Part shown: positions 7,029 to 13,849 of the stretch, piece by piece | Numbering within the stretch: position 1 is the first letter of the stretch | Layout of the letters: the number at the start of each line of letters is the position of its first letter | Source: Alkalimonas sp. | GTDB lineage: Bacteria; Pseudomonadota; Gammaproteobacteria; Enterobacterales; Alteromonadaceae | DNA: 15,134 nucleotides | Direction: 5' to 3' | Assembly: GCA_022565655.1 (NCBI GenBank) | Contig: JAIUMG010000037.1 | Coordinates: forward strand, 1-15,134 | Position numbers and translations under genes: made by a program | The notes under the pieces: model-generated | Database searches by the model: none | Seen by the model: only the letters and a program-made list of their open reading frames with translations | What the model was told of the DNA's origin: nothing

Positions 7029-8007
7029 GCCTATAGCCGCTAAGCCACCCAGCCTGTACTGGTATGCTCAGGCGCTAACCGCGAGTAAAGAATGGCGTTG
7101 GCAATGGCGCTATATTACGAAATACTGGGGGCTGCTGGTTGCCATGCCACTGGCTTTGCTGATTTATACCCTGCCTGCTGCTGAGCAACAGGCACTGTTT
7201 TTCTCTGAATCTACTCAGCTTCAAGGGCAGTCTTTGCTCACCGCTATCCTATTTTTAGCAGCGACCTCACTATGGCTGGGGGTAAGCTTGTTTTATCTGG
7301 TCCAGATCACCTTGCTGTTACGGCGCTACCGTCAGCAACTCGAGCAGGTATTTGCCGCTGATAGCGATAAACGGCTTGGCTGGCTCGATGGCCTTATGGC
7401 GGCGTTACTGGTCTGCTGGGGGTATGCTGTGCTGGTATTTGTGGCTGGCGACCAGCTAGCATCACCATGGTTGAGCGATAGCGGAGTGCTGTTACTGGCA
7501 CTGAGTCTGGTATGGTTGCTGTGCTACTGTGGGGTGCAGCAACGGCCGGGGTTCGCAGAGTTATTCACGCCCGAGGATGCTAATGATATGGCAGCATCCG
7601 CTGTTGCGGAGCCAGAATCAGTGGATGCCGAAAAATATCAGCGCTCGGCCTTAGATGAAGAGCGGGCACAACGGATAGCAGCAAAAGTTCAGCAGGCGGT
7701 GTATCAGCAAGAACTGTATTTAGACTCAGCTCTCACCTTATACAAGCTGGCAGATCACATTGGCGTATCCGCGCAATATTTGTCGCAAACCCTGAATCAG
7801 ACACTGCAGCAATCGTTTTATGATTATATCAATGCAGCAAGAGTCAGCGCTGCAAAACACCAGTTACGACACACCGATGCCAGCATCCTGAGCATTGCTA
7901 TGACGGTTGGTTTTAACGCCCGGTCGTCATTTTACAAAGCCTTTAAAACCAATACAGGCCTCACTCCGGCGCAGTACCGAGCTAAAACCGCAGTATCAAC
8001 GCCCTAG
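7027..8007 (+). CDS. Membrane-anchored AraC-family transcriptional regulator, N terminus apparently shortened
   Basis: The 326-residue protein has four hydrophobic segments (about 33-50, 70-98, 118-140, 150-170), a polar linker (171-205) and a C-terminal AraC/XylS DNA-binding domain (about 210-320). That domain contains two helix-turn-helix units: LADHIGVSAQYLSQTLN and the signature from ILSIAMTVGFNARSSFYKAF to GLTPAQYR. Members of this class usually have seven membrane segments, and residues 8-14 (PSLYWYA) resemble the GPLLYLY-like motif that follows or ends segment three in such proteins. The first three segments therefore seem absent. A TAA lies in frame four codons upstream of the ATG, so no longer start is available. 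No ribosome binding site is evident. The 3' end overlaps the convergent sulP gene by 12 nt. Signal and targets are unknown. Confidence 0.85.
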   Translation: MPIAAKPPSLYWYAQALTASKEWRWQWRYITKYWGLLVAMPLALLIYTLPAAEQQALFFSESTQLQGQSLLTAILFLAATSLWLGVSLFYLVQITLLLRRYRQQLEQVFAADSDKRLGWLDGLMAALLVCWGYAVLVFVAGDQLASPWLSDSGVLLLALSLVWLLCYCGVQQRPGFAELFTPEDANDMAASAVAEPESVDAEKYQRSALDEERAQRIAAKVQQAVYQQELYLDSALTLYKLADHIGVSAQYLSQTLNQTLQQSFYDYINAARVSAAKHQLRHTDASILSIAMTVGFNARSSFYKAFKTNTGLTPAQYRAKTAVSTP

Positions 8008-9612
8008 TTTGCCTTCTGTAGATGCTTTCTGGCTGCAGTCATCCAGCACTTGCTCTATCGACACACACAAGATCTGCTCTGTGAAAGCAGGGCTTTGCAA
8101 CGCAAGCAAACGCTGGCGCAAGGCGTCATCATTGAGCAATAACCGAGGGCGCAGCTTTTTTTGCTGCAGCTTTAGTAGCATATCTTCAATGGCAAAGACA
8201 GCGGTCAAATCCATGTAGTGAACACCGCGACAGTCCAGCACGATGTCTTTGGTTTGCATCACCTCGTCGACCTTGTCCATCCGCTCCAGCATCTGCGCCA
8301 TCGAGCCAAAAAACAACGGGCCGCTTAAACGTACCAACCGCACGCCGGGGTGCTCGGGATCATTGGGTACATCCAGCAGTTCGTCGTCTTCCAGATGAAT
8401 ATGAGCCGTTTTGGCCATACGCCAGGTCACCAGCCCCATGGCCAGTACCACACCTACCCCGACTGCAATCACCAGATCCACCAGCACTGTCAACGCAAAT
8501 ACACTGAGCATAATGACTACTTCTGGCTTGGGCGTACCCTGTATTCGCTTGAGCAAGCGGTAATCCAGAATATCGATACCCACCTTCACCAGAATGCCGG
8601 CCAGAACCGCCAGTGGGATCTGGGCTGCCAAGGGTGCCAACCCCAGCAGCAAGGCCAGTAAAAACAGCGCATGCACCATGCCACTGAGCCGGGTTCGGCC
8701 GCCAGCATTGACATTGACCACAGTGCGCATGGTTGCTCCAGCACCAGGCAAGCCACCGATAAAGGCACATAGCATATTACCAAGACCCTGACCAATCAGT
8801 TCTTTATTCGGTTTATGTCGGGTACGGGTGATGGAGTCGGCCACCAGGGAAGTTAGCAAACTATCGATGGTGCCAAGCAGTGCCAGCGTCATCCCCAGCG
8901 TAAAAATCAGGCTCCATTGCGACAAGCTAAACTGCGGCAAATGAAACTCCGGCAGGCCAGTTGGGATTTCACCAATCACCGGCACCTGCCAACCCAAAAG
9001 AACAGCAGCCAGCGTACACAGACAAAGCGCCAGCAAAGGGGATGGCAAATAGCGGCTAATGCGCATAGGCGTCAACCAGACTATAGCAAAGGTCATCAAG
9101 CCCAGCGCCAGCGCGTGCCAATTAAGTTCTGTCAGTGTATCTGGCAACTTGGCCAATGCCTGCAGTGGCGAAGGCGATGGTGAAGCACCAAGCAAGGGGG
9201 CAAGCTGTAGTAAAATAATAATCACCCCAATGCCACTCATAAAACCGGAAATGACTGGATAGGGAATGTAGCGCACCAAACCGCCGACTTTGAGCAAGCC
9301 CAAAGCTATTTGAAATACCCCACCGACCAACACCACCGCCAGCGCCATCTGAAAGCTGCCGCCAAGAGCGGCAATCGCAGAAGCGAACACCACCGTCATG
9401 GGCCCGGTTGGACCGGAAATCTGTACCTTGGTGCCACCAAAAATCGCTGCGACTAACCCCAGCGCAATCGCACCATACAAGCCTGCGGCTGCCCCAGCGC
9501 CAGAAGCAACACCAAAAGCCAGCGCCAATGGTAGGGCAACAATGCCAGCGGTCAGGCCACCAAAAAGATCGCCACGCAAGGTGGCGGCAGAATAAGCGTT
9601 ATGTGCTGCCAT
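7996..9612 (-). CDS. SulP family anion transporter with C-terminal STAS domain
   Basis: The 538-residue protein is a full-length SLC26/SulP carrier in the inner membrane. Residues 1 to about 405 form the multi-pass transport domain with the family motif ISGPTGPMTVV near the end of the first quarter and a second conserved region (LGTIDSLLTSLVADSIT, then NKELIGQGLGN). A cytoplasmic STAS domain follows (about 430-525; FFGSMAQML and IVLDCRGVHYMDLTAVFAIED). The family moves sulfate, bicarbonate, chloride or dicarboxylates, often with Na+ or H+. The PTGPMTVV motif is shared with BicA-type bicarbonate carriers, but no carbonic anhydrase or sulfate gene lies nearby, so the substrate is open. ATG at 9612 has only a weak AAGACG-like site. 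It stands alone between convergent and divergent neighbours. Confidence 0.93.
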   Translation of the reverse strand: MAAHNAYSAATLRGDLFGGLTAGIVALPLALAFGVASGAGAAAGLYGAIALGLVAAIFGGTKVQISGPTGPMTVVFASAIAALGGSFQMALAVVLVGGVFQIALGLLKVGGLVRYIPYPVISGFMSGIGVIIILLQLAPLLGASPSPSPLQALAKLPDTLTELNWHALALGLMTFAIVWLTPMRISRYLPSPLLALCLCTLAAVLLGWQVPVIGEIPTGLPEFHLPQFSLSQWSLIFTLGMTLALLGTIDSLLTSLVADSITRTRHKPNKELIGQGLGNMLCAFIGGLPGAGATMRTVVNVNAGGRTRLSGMVHALFLLALLLGLAPLAAQIPLAVLAGILVKVGIDILDYRLLKRIQGTPKPEVVIMLSVFALTVLVDLVIAVGVGVVLAMGLVTWRMAKTAHIHLEDDELLDVPNDPEHPGVRLVRLSGPLFFGSMAQMLERMDKVDEVMQTKDIVLDCRGVHYMDLTAVFAIEDMLLKLQQKKLRPRLLLNDDALRQRLLALQSPAFTEQILCVSIEQVLDDCSQKASTEGKLGR

Positions 9613-9657
9613 GAAATCGTCTTATTGTCGTTGTTTTCAGCAAAGTTCGCAGATAAT

Positions 9658-9672
9658 TGCAGCATAGCTGCA
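9658..9672. repeat. Short palindrome upstream of sulP
   Basis: TGCAGC and GCTGCA flank an ATA loop, giving a perfect 6-bp inverted repeat about 45 bp before the sulP start, in the 207-bp divergent region shared with the lipoprotein gene. The position suits an operator or a 5' leader hairpin. There is no T-tract, so it is not a terminator. It could be chance. Confidence 0.3.
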
Positions 9673-9819
9673 GTAAAGTGTGGCTAAGTTACCTGTTTAA
9701 GGTCGTGATAACAAGGCGGATCAGTTTACCCTGCTTCAAACACAGCATTAGCTGACAGCCATCAGTTTTCATGTTATTAAACTACTCCAAGTACAAAGTA
9801 GAAACCCCGGACACTGACG

Positions 9820-10440
9820 ATGAAGAAAATGTGGTTACTGACCCTGTTTGGCCTGCTGCTAAGCGGCTGCGCTTCGATGAACAAAGATGCTTGCCTGAAC
9901 GCGGACTGGCGTACCATTGGCTTTGAAGATGGTAGCAAAGGCAAGCATGAAGGGTCCATCAGCCAGTACCGTAAAGAGTGCGCCCGACATGGCGTTACAC
10001 CTGATCTGGATGCCTACCTGACTGGGCACCGGGAAGGTTCGGACCGCTTCTGCACAGCCAGCAATGGCTTTCGCCTCGGTCAGGCCGGTACGGTCTACAA
10101 CAACAGCTGCCCGCCTGCATTAGAGGCCGAGTTTCTGGCCGCGCATGCCGATGGCATGCAGTTGCATCGGCTGCAGCGCTACTTGCAGCAGCAACAAGCC
10201 GAGCTAAACAAAACTGAGCGCCAACTTAGCTCGATGGAAGTAGAGCTGGCGACTCAGGAAGAGTTATTGATTGCCGATGGCTACACCCGGGAAGAACGGT
10301 TGGAGACACGAGAACAAATTATTTTATTGCAGATGTCCATCAATGATGGTTATGGTCGATTGGCGGAGTTGCAGCAGCTGGTTCAGCAAGCCGATGCCGA
10401 TTACCAACGCAGCTTGCGACGCTTATCGGCTCGCTATTGA
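9820..10440 (+). CDS. DUF2799-like lipoprotein
   Basis: The 206-residue product begins with a textbook lipoprotein signal (KK, hydrophobic core, LLSGC with lipidated Cys17). Residues about 25-115 match the DUF2799 pattern as I know it: DWRTIGFEDGSKG, then a Cys and GVTPD, YLTGHREGSDRFC, NGFRLGQAGTVY, NSCPPALEAEF. Conserved Cys residues may form disulfides in the periplasm. Residues about 115-200 form a long charged coiled coil. Outer-membrane anchoring is likely because Ala, not Asp, follows the Cys. Molecular function of the family is unknown. The ATG has only a weak upstream GGA. The stop overlaps the convergent RIO kinase gene by 7 nt. Confidence 0.85.
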   Translation: MKKMWLLTLFGLLLSGCASMNKDACLNADWRTIGFEDGSKGKHEGSISQYRKECARHGVTPDLDAYLTGHREGSDRFCTASNGFRLGQAGTVYNNSCPPALEAEFLAAHADGMQLHRLQRYLQQQQAELNKTERQLSSMEVELATQEELLIADGYTREERLETREQIILLQMSINDGYGRLAELQQLVQQADADYQRSLRRLSARY

Positions 10441-11294
10441 GCATCGTCGTTTTCGGCTTGCTGCCGAGCTTTGCGCTCTTCGGCTTCCGCAAAGGCGGCT
10501 TTAATTTGCTCCAGCACTGAGTCTACATCTGCACTGCTGTCATCGGCGATGAATTCGCCGGTGAGTTCCACCTCTGGGGTCAGTTCGCCCGCTTCGTACA
10601 GCGCCCAGATCTCGCCAGCGTAGTTGGTACTAAGCAGTTCAGGCGCATACTGGCCGTAATAATCGCGCATGTTGTTTATATCGCGCTCCAGCATCCACTT
10701 GGCATTGTTATTGGCAGCCGCATCAACCGCTTGTGGCAAGTCGATAATCACTGGGCCGTGGTCATCCACCAGCACATTAAATTCCGACAAATCGCCATGG
10801 ATCAAACCTTCACACAGCATCATGACCACATACTGCATCATAGTGGCGTGGTCGGCCAGCGCGATGTCTTCATCCATTGCCACATCACCTAAACGAGGGG
10901 CAACCATGCCTTCGTCGTCGCACACCAGCTCCATCAACAAAACACCATCATAGCAGCCATAGGGGCGCGGAACTCGCACTCCAGCCTTATCTAGTTTAAA
11001 CAAGGCATCGACTTCGGCGTTTTGCCAGCTTTCTTCTTGCTGAGCCCGACCATACTTAGAGCCTTTCTCCATCGCCCGCGCACGGCGAGAGCTTCGTACT
11101 TTGCGGCCTTCCTGATACAGTACCGCTTGTTTAAAGCTGCGTTTGTTCGCTTCTTTATAGACTTTAGCGCAACGAATATCCTCGCCACAACGGACGATAT
11201 AGACAGCAGCTTCTTTGCCACTCATCAACGGACGGATGACTTCATCCACCAAGCCTTCTTCGACCAGTGGCTGAATGCGTTTTGGTATCTTCAT
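10434..11294 (-). CDS. RIO1-like atypical serine/threonine protein kinase (PA4780 type)
   Basis: The 286-residue cytoplasmic protein has the RIO kinase core. Visible are the nucleotide-binding loop SGKEAAVY (25-32), the ATP-anchoring Lys44 in CAKVYK, the hinge MELV (121-124), the catalytic loop HGDLSEFN (166-173; D168, N173) and the metal-binding Asp185 in IIDLPQ. A Lys/Arg-rich stretch at 50-80 fits the RIO flexible loop. The tail (about 245-286) is acidic and helical and is probably regulatory. All catalytic residues are present, so it should be active. Bacterial RIO kinases are widespread but their substrates are poorly known; a ribosome or RNA link is only extrapolated from archaeal and eukaryotic Rio1. 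ATG is preceded by AAGGG at 4-5 nt. It is transcribed divergently from the membrane methyltransferase gene. Confidence 0.92.
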   Translation of the reverse strand: MKIPKRIQPLVEEGLVDEVIRPLMSGKEAAVYIVRCGEDIRCAKVYKEANKRSFKQAVLYQEGRKVRSSRRARAMEKGSKYGRAQQEESWQNAEVDALFKLDKAGVRVPRPYGCYDGVLLMELVCDDEGMVAPRLGDVAMDEDIALADHATMMQYVVMMLCEGLIHGDLSEFNVLVDDHGPVIIDLPQAVDAAANNNAKWMLERDINNMRDYYGQYAPELLSTNYAGEIWALYEAGELTPEVELTGEFIADDSSADVDSVLEQIKAAFAEAEERKARQQAENDDAQ

Positions 11295-11370
11295 TGCGCC
11301 CTTATACCCTATATGCTCATGGAATCACAGTCGGCTTTATAAAAAAACGTGCTTAGATCAGGTCCCAAAC

Positions 11371-11401
11371 TTGACTGGTACTACCCCAGACTTGTTATGC
11401 T
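11371..11401 (+). promoter_or_regulatory. Candidate sigma70 promoter for the membrane methyltransferase gene
   Basis: TTGACT (11371-11376) matches the -35 consensus at five of six bases, and TATGCT (11396-11401) is a fair -10 element 19 bp downstream; shifting the -10 one base to TTATGC gives 18 bp. Transcription would start about 20 nt before the Shine-Dalgarno sequence at 11418-11422. The spacing is slightly long. Confidence 0.45.
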
Positions 11402-11431
11402 GGCACCAACCCTAGCCAGGAGCCGATGGTC

Positions 11432-11878
11432 ATGGAGAAAAAAGTTCCCCCTTTGCTGCTGTTTGTGATCTTTGCGGTGTTGATTGGGCTGACCTCTAGC
11501 TGGCCGGCGCCCTGGCCACTATGGTTCAGCCGGCTGTTGGCCGTGTTATTGACGTTGGATGGTCTGATCTTCTGTGGCTGGGCAGTTTGGCAATTTCATC
11601 GCGCTAACACCACTGTAGACCCACGCTACCCGGAGCGAACCCAGGTATTGGTCACCGGTGGTCTGTATCAGTTCAGTCGCAACCCGATGTATTTGGGATT
11701 TGTCTTGCTGCTCACTGCACTGGCCTTTTGGCTGCATAGTCTGAGCGGCTTTCTCTGGCTACCTTGGTTCGTGCTTTGGTTGCACTATTGGCAAATCGTG
11801 CCGGAAGAACGGCAACTAGCAGCACAGTTTGGCGAGCAGTGGCAGCAGTTTTGTCAGCGCACCCGGCGCTGGCTTTAA
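11432..11878 (+). CDS. Integral membrane methyltransferase, isoprenylcysteine/PEMT type
   Basis: The product is 148 residues from the ATG at 11432. Another in-frame ATG at 11426 lies only 3 nt after AGGAG (11418-11422), whereas 11432 lies 9 nt after it and is preferred. It has two or three N-terminal membrane segments, then the conserved SAM-binding region: VTGGLYQFSRNPMYLGFV, another hydrophobic pair, and EERQLAAQFGEQWQQFCQRTRRWL at the end. This NPMY...EE...FG...Y/F...RRWL pattern is typical of the small bacterial ICMT/PEMT-like methyltransferases of the inner membrane. Natural substrates of bacterial members are mostly unknown; phospholipids or small hydrophobic thiols are possible. The stop overlaps the convergent gene by 4 nt. 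Confidence 0.87.
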   Translation: MEKKVPPLLLFVIFAVLIGLTSSWPAPWPLWFSRLLAVLLTLDGLIFCGWAVWQFHRANTTVDPRYPERTQVLVTGGLYQFSRNPMYLGFVLLLTALAFWLHSLSGFLWLPWFVLWLHYWQIVPEERQLAAQFGEQWQQFCQRTRRWL

Positions 11879-12393
11879 CTCAGCACGACCTCCTGCAGGT
11901 GATTTTGCAAATGCAGCCAGTGGGCATTGTAATACTGCGCTTTACTTAAACGGCCATAGGCAAAGTGCGGTGCCAACGCGCCCTGCCAATCAATAAATTG
12001 CTCCACTTCCATCACCAGTTCCGCCAAGGCCACATCCACCGGCACCGCCGCTGCTAAAGCCGGAGCGCCGGGCAAGGGCTCATCCAGCGGATGATGCATT
12101 TTGCCGGCGCAGCTGAAGGCAGCCAGCGCAGTTGCTCCCACCGTACTCCTAAATAAAGCAGAGCGGTGTTCAGGGTAGCCCAACCGGGAAAAACGAATAC
12201 TTTGCGCACAATGCTGAAAGATTTCACTGACATTCCAGCTGCCGGTGCTACTCAACTGATGCAGCGGCAGATGCTGCAACTGAGCCGACAGCTCATGCAG
12301 AGGGTACCGTCGCAGCATGGCACCAAGCTTGGTGCCCAGAAAAAGCACCACAGGCGTGCCAATGGCAATACTAAGAAATTGTCTGCGTTTCAT
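11875..12393 (-). CDS. DUF1569-like protein with twin-arginine-type N terminus
   Basis: The 172-residue protein starts with KRRQFLSIAIG, a twin-arginine-like motif, followed by a hydrophobic stretch to about residue 22, so it may be exported folded by Tat or be membrane-anchored. The remainder resembles DUF1569: a His-containing helix (WNVSEIFQHCAQSI), a middle segment with HHPLDEPLPGAP, and a C-terminal AHFAYGRLSKAQYYNAHWLHLQNHL. His residues recurring on helices suggest the DinB-like four-helix metal-binding fold to which DUF1569 is related; the function is unknown. ATG is supported by AGGGAG 9 nt upstream. It lies 14 nt downstream of the Hen1-like gene and is probably co-transcribed with it. 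Confidence 0.78.
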   Translation of the reverse strand: MKRRQFLSIAIGTPVVLFLGTKLGAMLRRYPLHELSAQLQHLPLHQLSSTGSWNVSEIFQHCAQSIRFSRLGYPEHRSALFRSTVGATALAAFSCAGKMHHPLDEPLPGAPALAAAVPVDVALAELVMEVEQFIDWQGALAPHFAYGRLSKAQYYNAHWLHLQNHLQEVVLS

Positions 12394-12407
12394 AACCGTG
12401 GGCTCCC

Positions 12408-13022
12408 TTAGCGTTTTTGAAACATCGCCAGTTGAGTCGGCGGCCCAAGCTCAGCATCCGCCTCGCCGATACCACGAAACTGCACCTGATAACCATGGCG
12501 CTTGGCCACACCCAGCGCCCATTGCTTAAACTTAGCCCGGCTCCATTCAAACTTATGATCCGGGTCGCGAAACTCCCCCGCACGTAAGCCATACAATACA
12601 TTGTATTCACTATTGGGGGTGGTGAGCAATAATTGACCAGGTTGCAATACCGCGAACACCTGATGCTCCACCGCAGATAACCGCCCCGCCGGAACATGCT
12701 CAATGGTTTCTATCATCACAGCCATGGGAAACCTAGACAGGCTGGGCTGTGGGTCAGCATAAGAGGCACAGACCAGTTGCAATCGGCTTGGTCGCTCGGA
12801 CAGCGCCGCGGTGAGTTTATTACGCGCCTGAGATAACGACTCACCTGATTGCTCCAAACCAACAACGTCGGTAAATTGGGGGTCTGCCATTAATTTCAGT
12901 AAAAAAGAACCCGAACCACAGCCCAGATCCAACACTTTATTGACGCCACTGGCTTTTACCAGCCGAAACAGGGTATCGAGCCGGATATCATGTAAAGCGC
13001 TGGTCTGCGTATCTTGCTGCAT
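12408..13022 (-). CDS. Stand-alone Hen1-like RNA 2'-O-methyltransferase domain
   Basis: The product is 204 residues from ATG 13022; a TTG at 13037 could add five. Neither start has a good ribosome binding site. It is a Rossmann-fold SAM methyltransferase: motif I VLDLGCGSG (30-38), acidic E57 for the SAM ribose, then ETIEHV (E105, E108, H109), TTPNSEYN and FRDPDHKFEWSRAKF with H156, ending GPPTQLAMF. The Glu-x-x-Glu-His plus later His constellation is the metal site of Hen1, which methylates the 2'-OH of the 3' end of RNA. In classical bacterial Hen1 this is the C-terminal half of a protein of about 460 residues paired with Pnkp in RNA repair. Here the N-terminal half is missing and no Pnkp gene is in the window, as in short plant/animal-type catalytic domains. 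Substrate is unknown; a small-molecule role cannot be excluded. The DUF1569-like gene follows after 14 nt. Confidence 0.82.
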   Translation of the reverse strand: MQQDTQTSALHDIRLDTLFRLVKASGVNKVLDLGCGSGSFLLKLMADPQFTDVVGLEQSGESLSQARNKLTAALSERPSRLQLVCASYADPQPSLSRFPMAVMIETIEHVPAGRLSAVEHQVFAVLQPGQLLLTTPNSEYNVLYGLRAGEFRDPDHKFEWSRAKFKQWALGVAKRHGYQVQFRGIGEADAELGPPTQLAMFQKR

Positions 13023-13113
13023 GAAGGCTTTAGTCAAGAGGATGAATGATAGCTGCAGAGTAGCGTAATTCTCCAGGCAGCGAAAGCATCAGCTGCAACT
13101 GGTTTTTCAGACC

Positions 13114-13686
13114 TCAGAAACGATAACTCAAGCCTATTAAGCCCGTTCGATAAGTCAGATGCGAGCTGGTGTTGTATCCCAGTTCCGCCTGCACCGCCCA
13201 GCCTTCATCAAACTGATACTGCCAGCCTGCTGCAACAGCAACCCCGGTCTCGTTTTTGGATGCAGCCCGGTCTTGATACTTCAGCTTCAAACGATTTTGT
13301 GTAACCCCAGCTTTGACGAACAGTTGTTGCCGATCCGTCAGTGCATAGCCGGCAACACCACTGAGTCGCACAGCAGACAGGTTGATATCCTGCAGCCCTC
13401 CTAAAATAGAGGCTATCGCCCCACCAATCCCCATGGACGCGTTGATGTAAGCGAACTCCGCCGCAAACCCCGGACTCAACTGATGGCGATAAAACAGATC
13501 GATGCCATACAGATCGCTGAGATCTGCATCAGTATGGGATGCTGGCTCTTCAACCTCACCGGTACCGAGCAAAAAGTGCAGCCCAACACGATGTGCCGAA
13601 TTTACATCCTGAGCAACTGCTTCTCCGCCATAAAGCACTGTTGCACTAAGCAGCAATAACCATGGCAGCAATAACCATGCTCTCAT
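13114..13686 (-). CDS. Outer-membrane beta-barrel protein (OmpA-like/OMP_b-brl type)
   Basis: The protein is 190 residues from the ATG at 13686; a GTG codon just before it is in frame, but AGGAG lies 6 nt before the ATG and only 3 nt before the GTG. A signal peptide with an unusually Leu/Trp-rich core (WLLLPWLLLL) ends near AVAQD. The mature part shows alternating amphipathic beta strands with Gly/aromatic residues, such as VGLHFLLGTG, YGIDLFYRHQ, AGYALTDRQQLFVKAG and WAVQAELGYNTSS. It ends in a strand closing with Phe (GLIGLSYRF), the recognition end for BAM-dependent assembly. Size suggests an eight-stranded barrel. Its role is unknown: a structural porin-like protein or adhesin. No terminator hairpin was seen after it, so read-through to the Hen1-like gene 76 nt downstream is possible. 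Confidence 0.83.
   Translation of the reverse strand: MRAWLLLPWLLLLSATVLYGGEAVAQDVNSAHRVGLHFLLGTGEVEEPASHTDADLSDLYGIDLFYRHQLSPGFAAEFAYINASMGIGGAIASILGGLQDINLSAVRLSGVAGYALTDRQQLFVKAGVTQNRLKLKYQDRAASKNETGVAVAAGWQYQFDEGWAVQAELGYNTSSHLTYRTGLIGLSYRF
13650..13679. repeat. Perfect 2 x 15-bp tandem repeat inside signal-peptide codons
   Basis: GCAGCAATAACCATG occurs twice back to back (13650-13664 and 13665-13679). On the - strand it encodes the duplicated (A/P)WLLL units in the hydrophobic core of the outer-membrane protein signal peptide. Gain or loss of one unit changes the core by exactly five residues without a frameshift. Confidence 0.95.
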
Positions 13687-13849
13687 CACAAACTCCTTTT
13701 AAAAAAATCATGGTAAAACAAAAGAATACATTCAAGCAACAAAATCATGATGTACAGAGCCGATGCAAGCCATGCATTGCAACAGATCTTCGGCGTGGAA
13801 ATAAGGTACACTGACTCCACTAAGATCAGATGAGTAATCGAGAGGTTTT

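Noticed and set aside
8350..8661. 103-codon + strand ORF rich in His and Gln
   Set aside because: Lies wholly antisense to the conserved sulP coding region; composition is that of a shadow frame.
11022..11342. 106-codon + strand ORF running past the start of the RIO kinase gene
   Set aside because: Antisense to the kinase N-terminal half, no ribosome binding site, Phe/Ala-rich product not recognised.
11400..11419. CTGGC/GCCAG hairpin overlapping the methyltransferase ribosome binding site
   Set aside because: The candidate promoter would start transcription after the left arm, so the hairpin would not form in the mRNA.
12591..12606. Inverted repeat ATACAA-TACA-TTGTAT
   Set aside because: Lies inside conserved Hen1 codons around the SEYN motif; probably a coding coincidence.
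13758..13785. Imperfect palindrome around GCATGCATTGCA upstream of the outer-membrane protein gene
   Set aside because: Arms are short and imperfect; no basis to call an operator.
13800..13849. TACACT-like -10 element before yheT
   Set aside because: No acceptable -35 at normal spacing; mentioned only in the gene entry.
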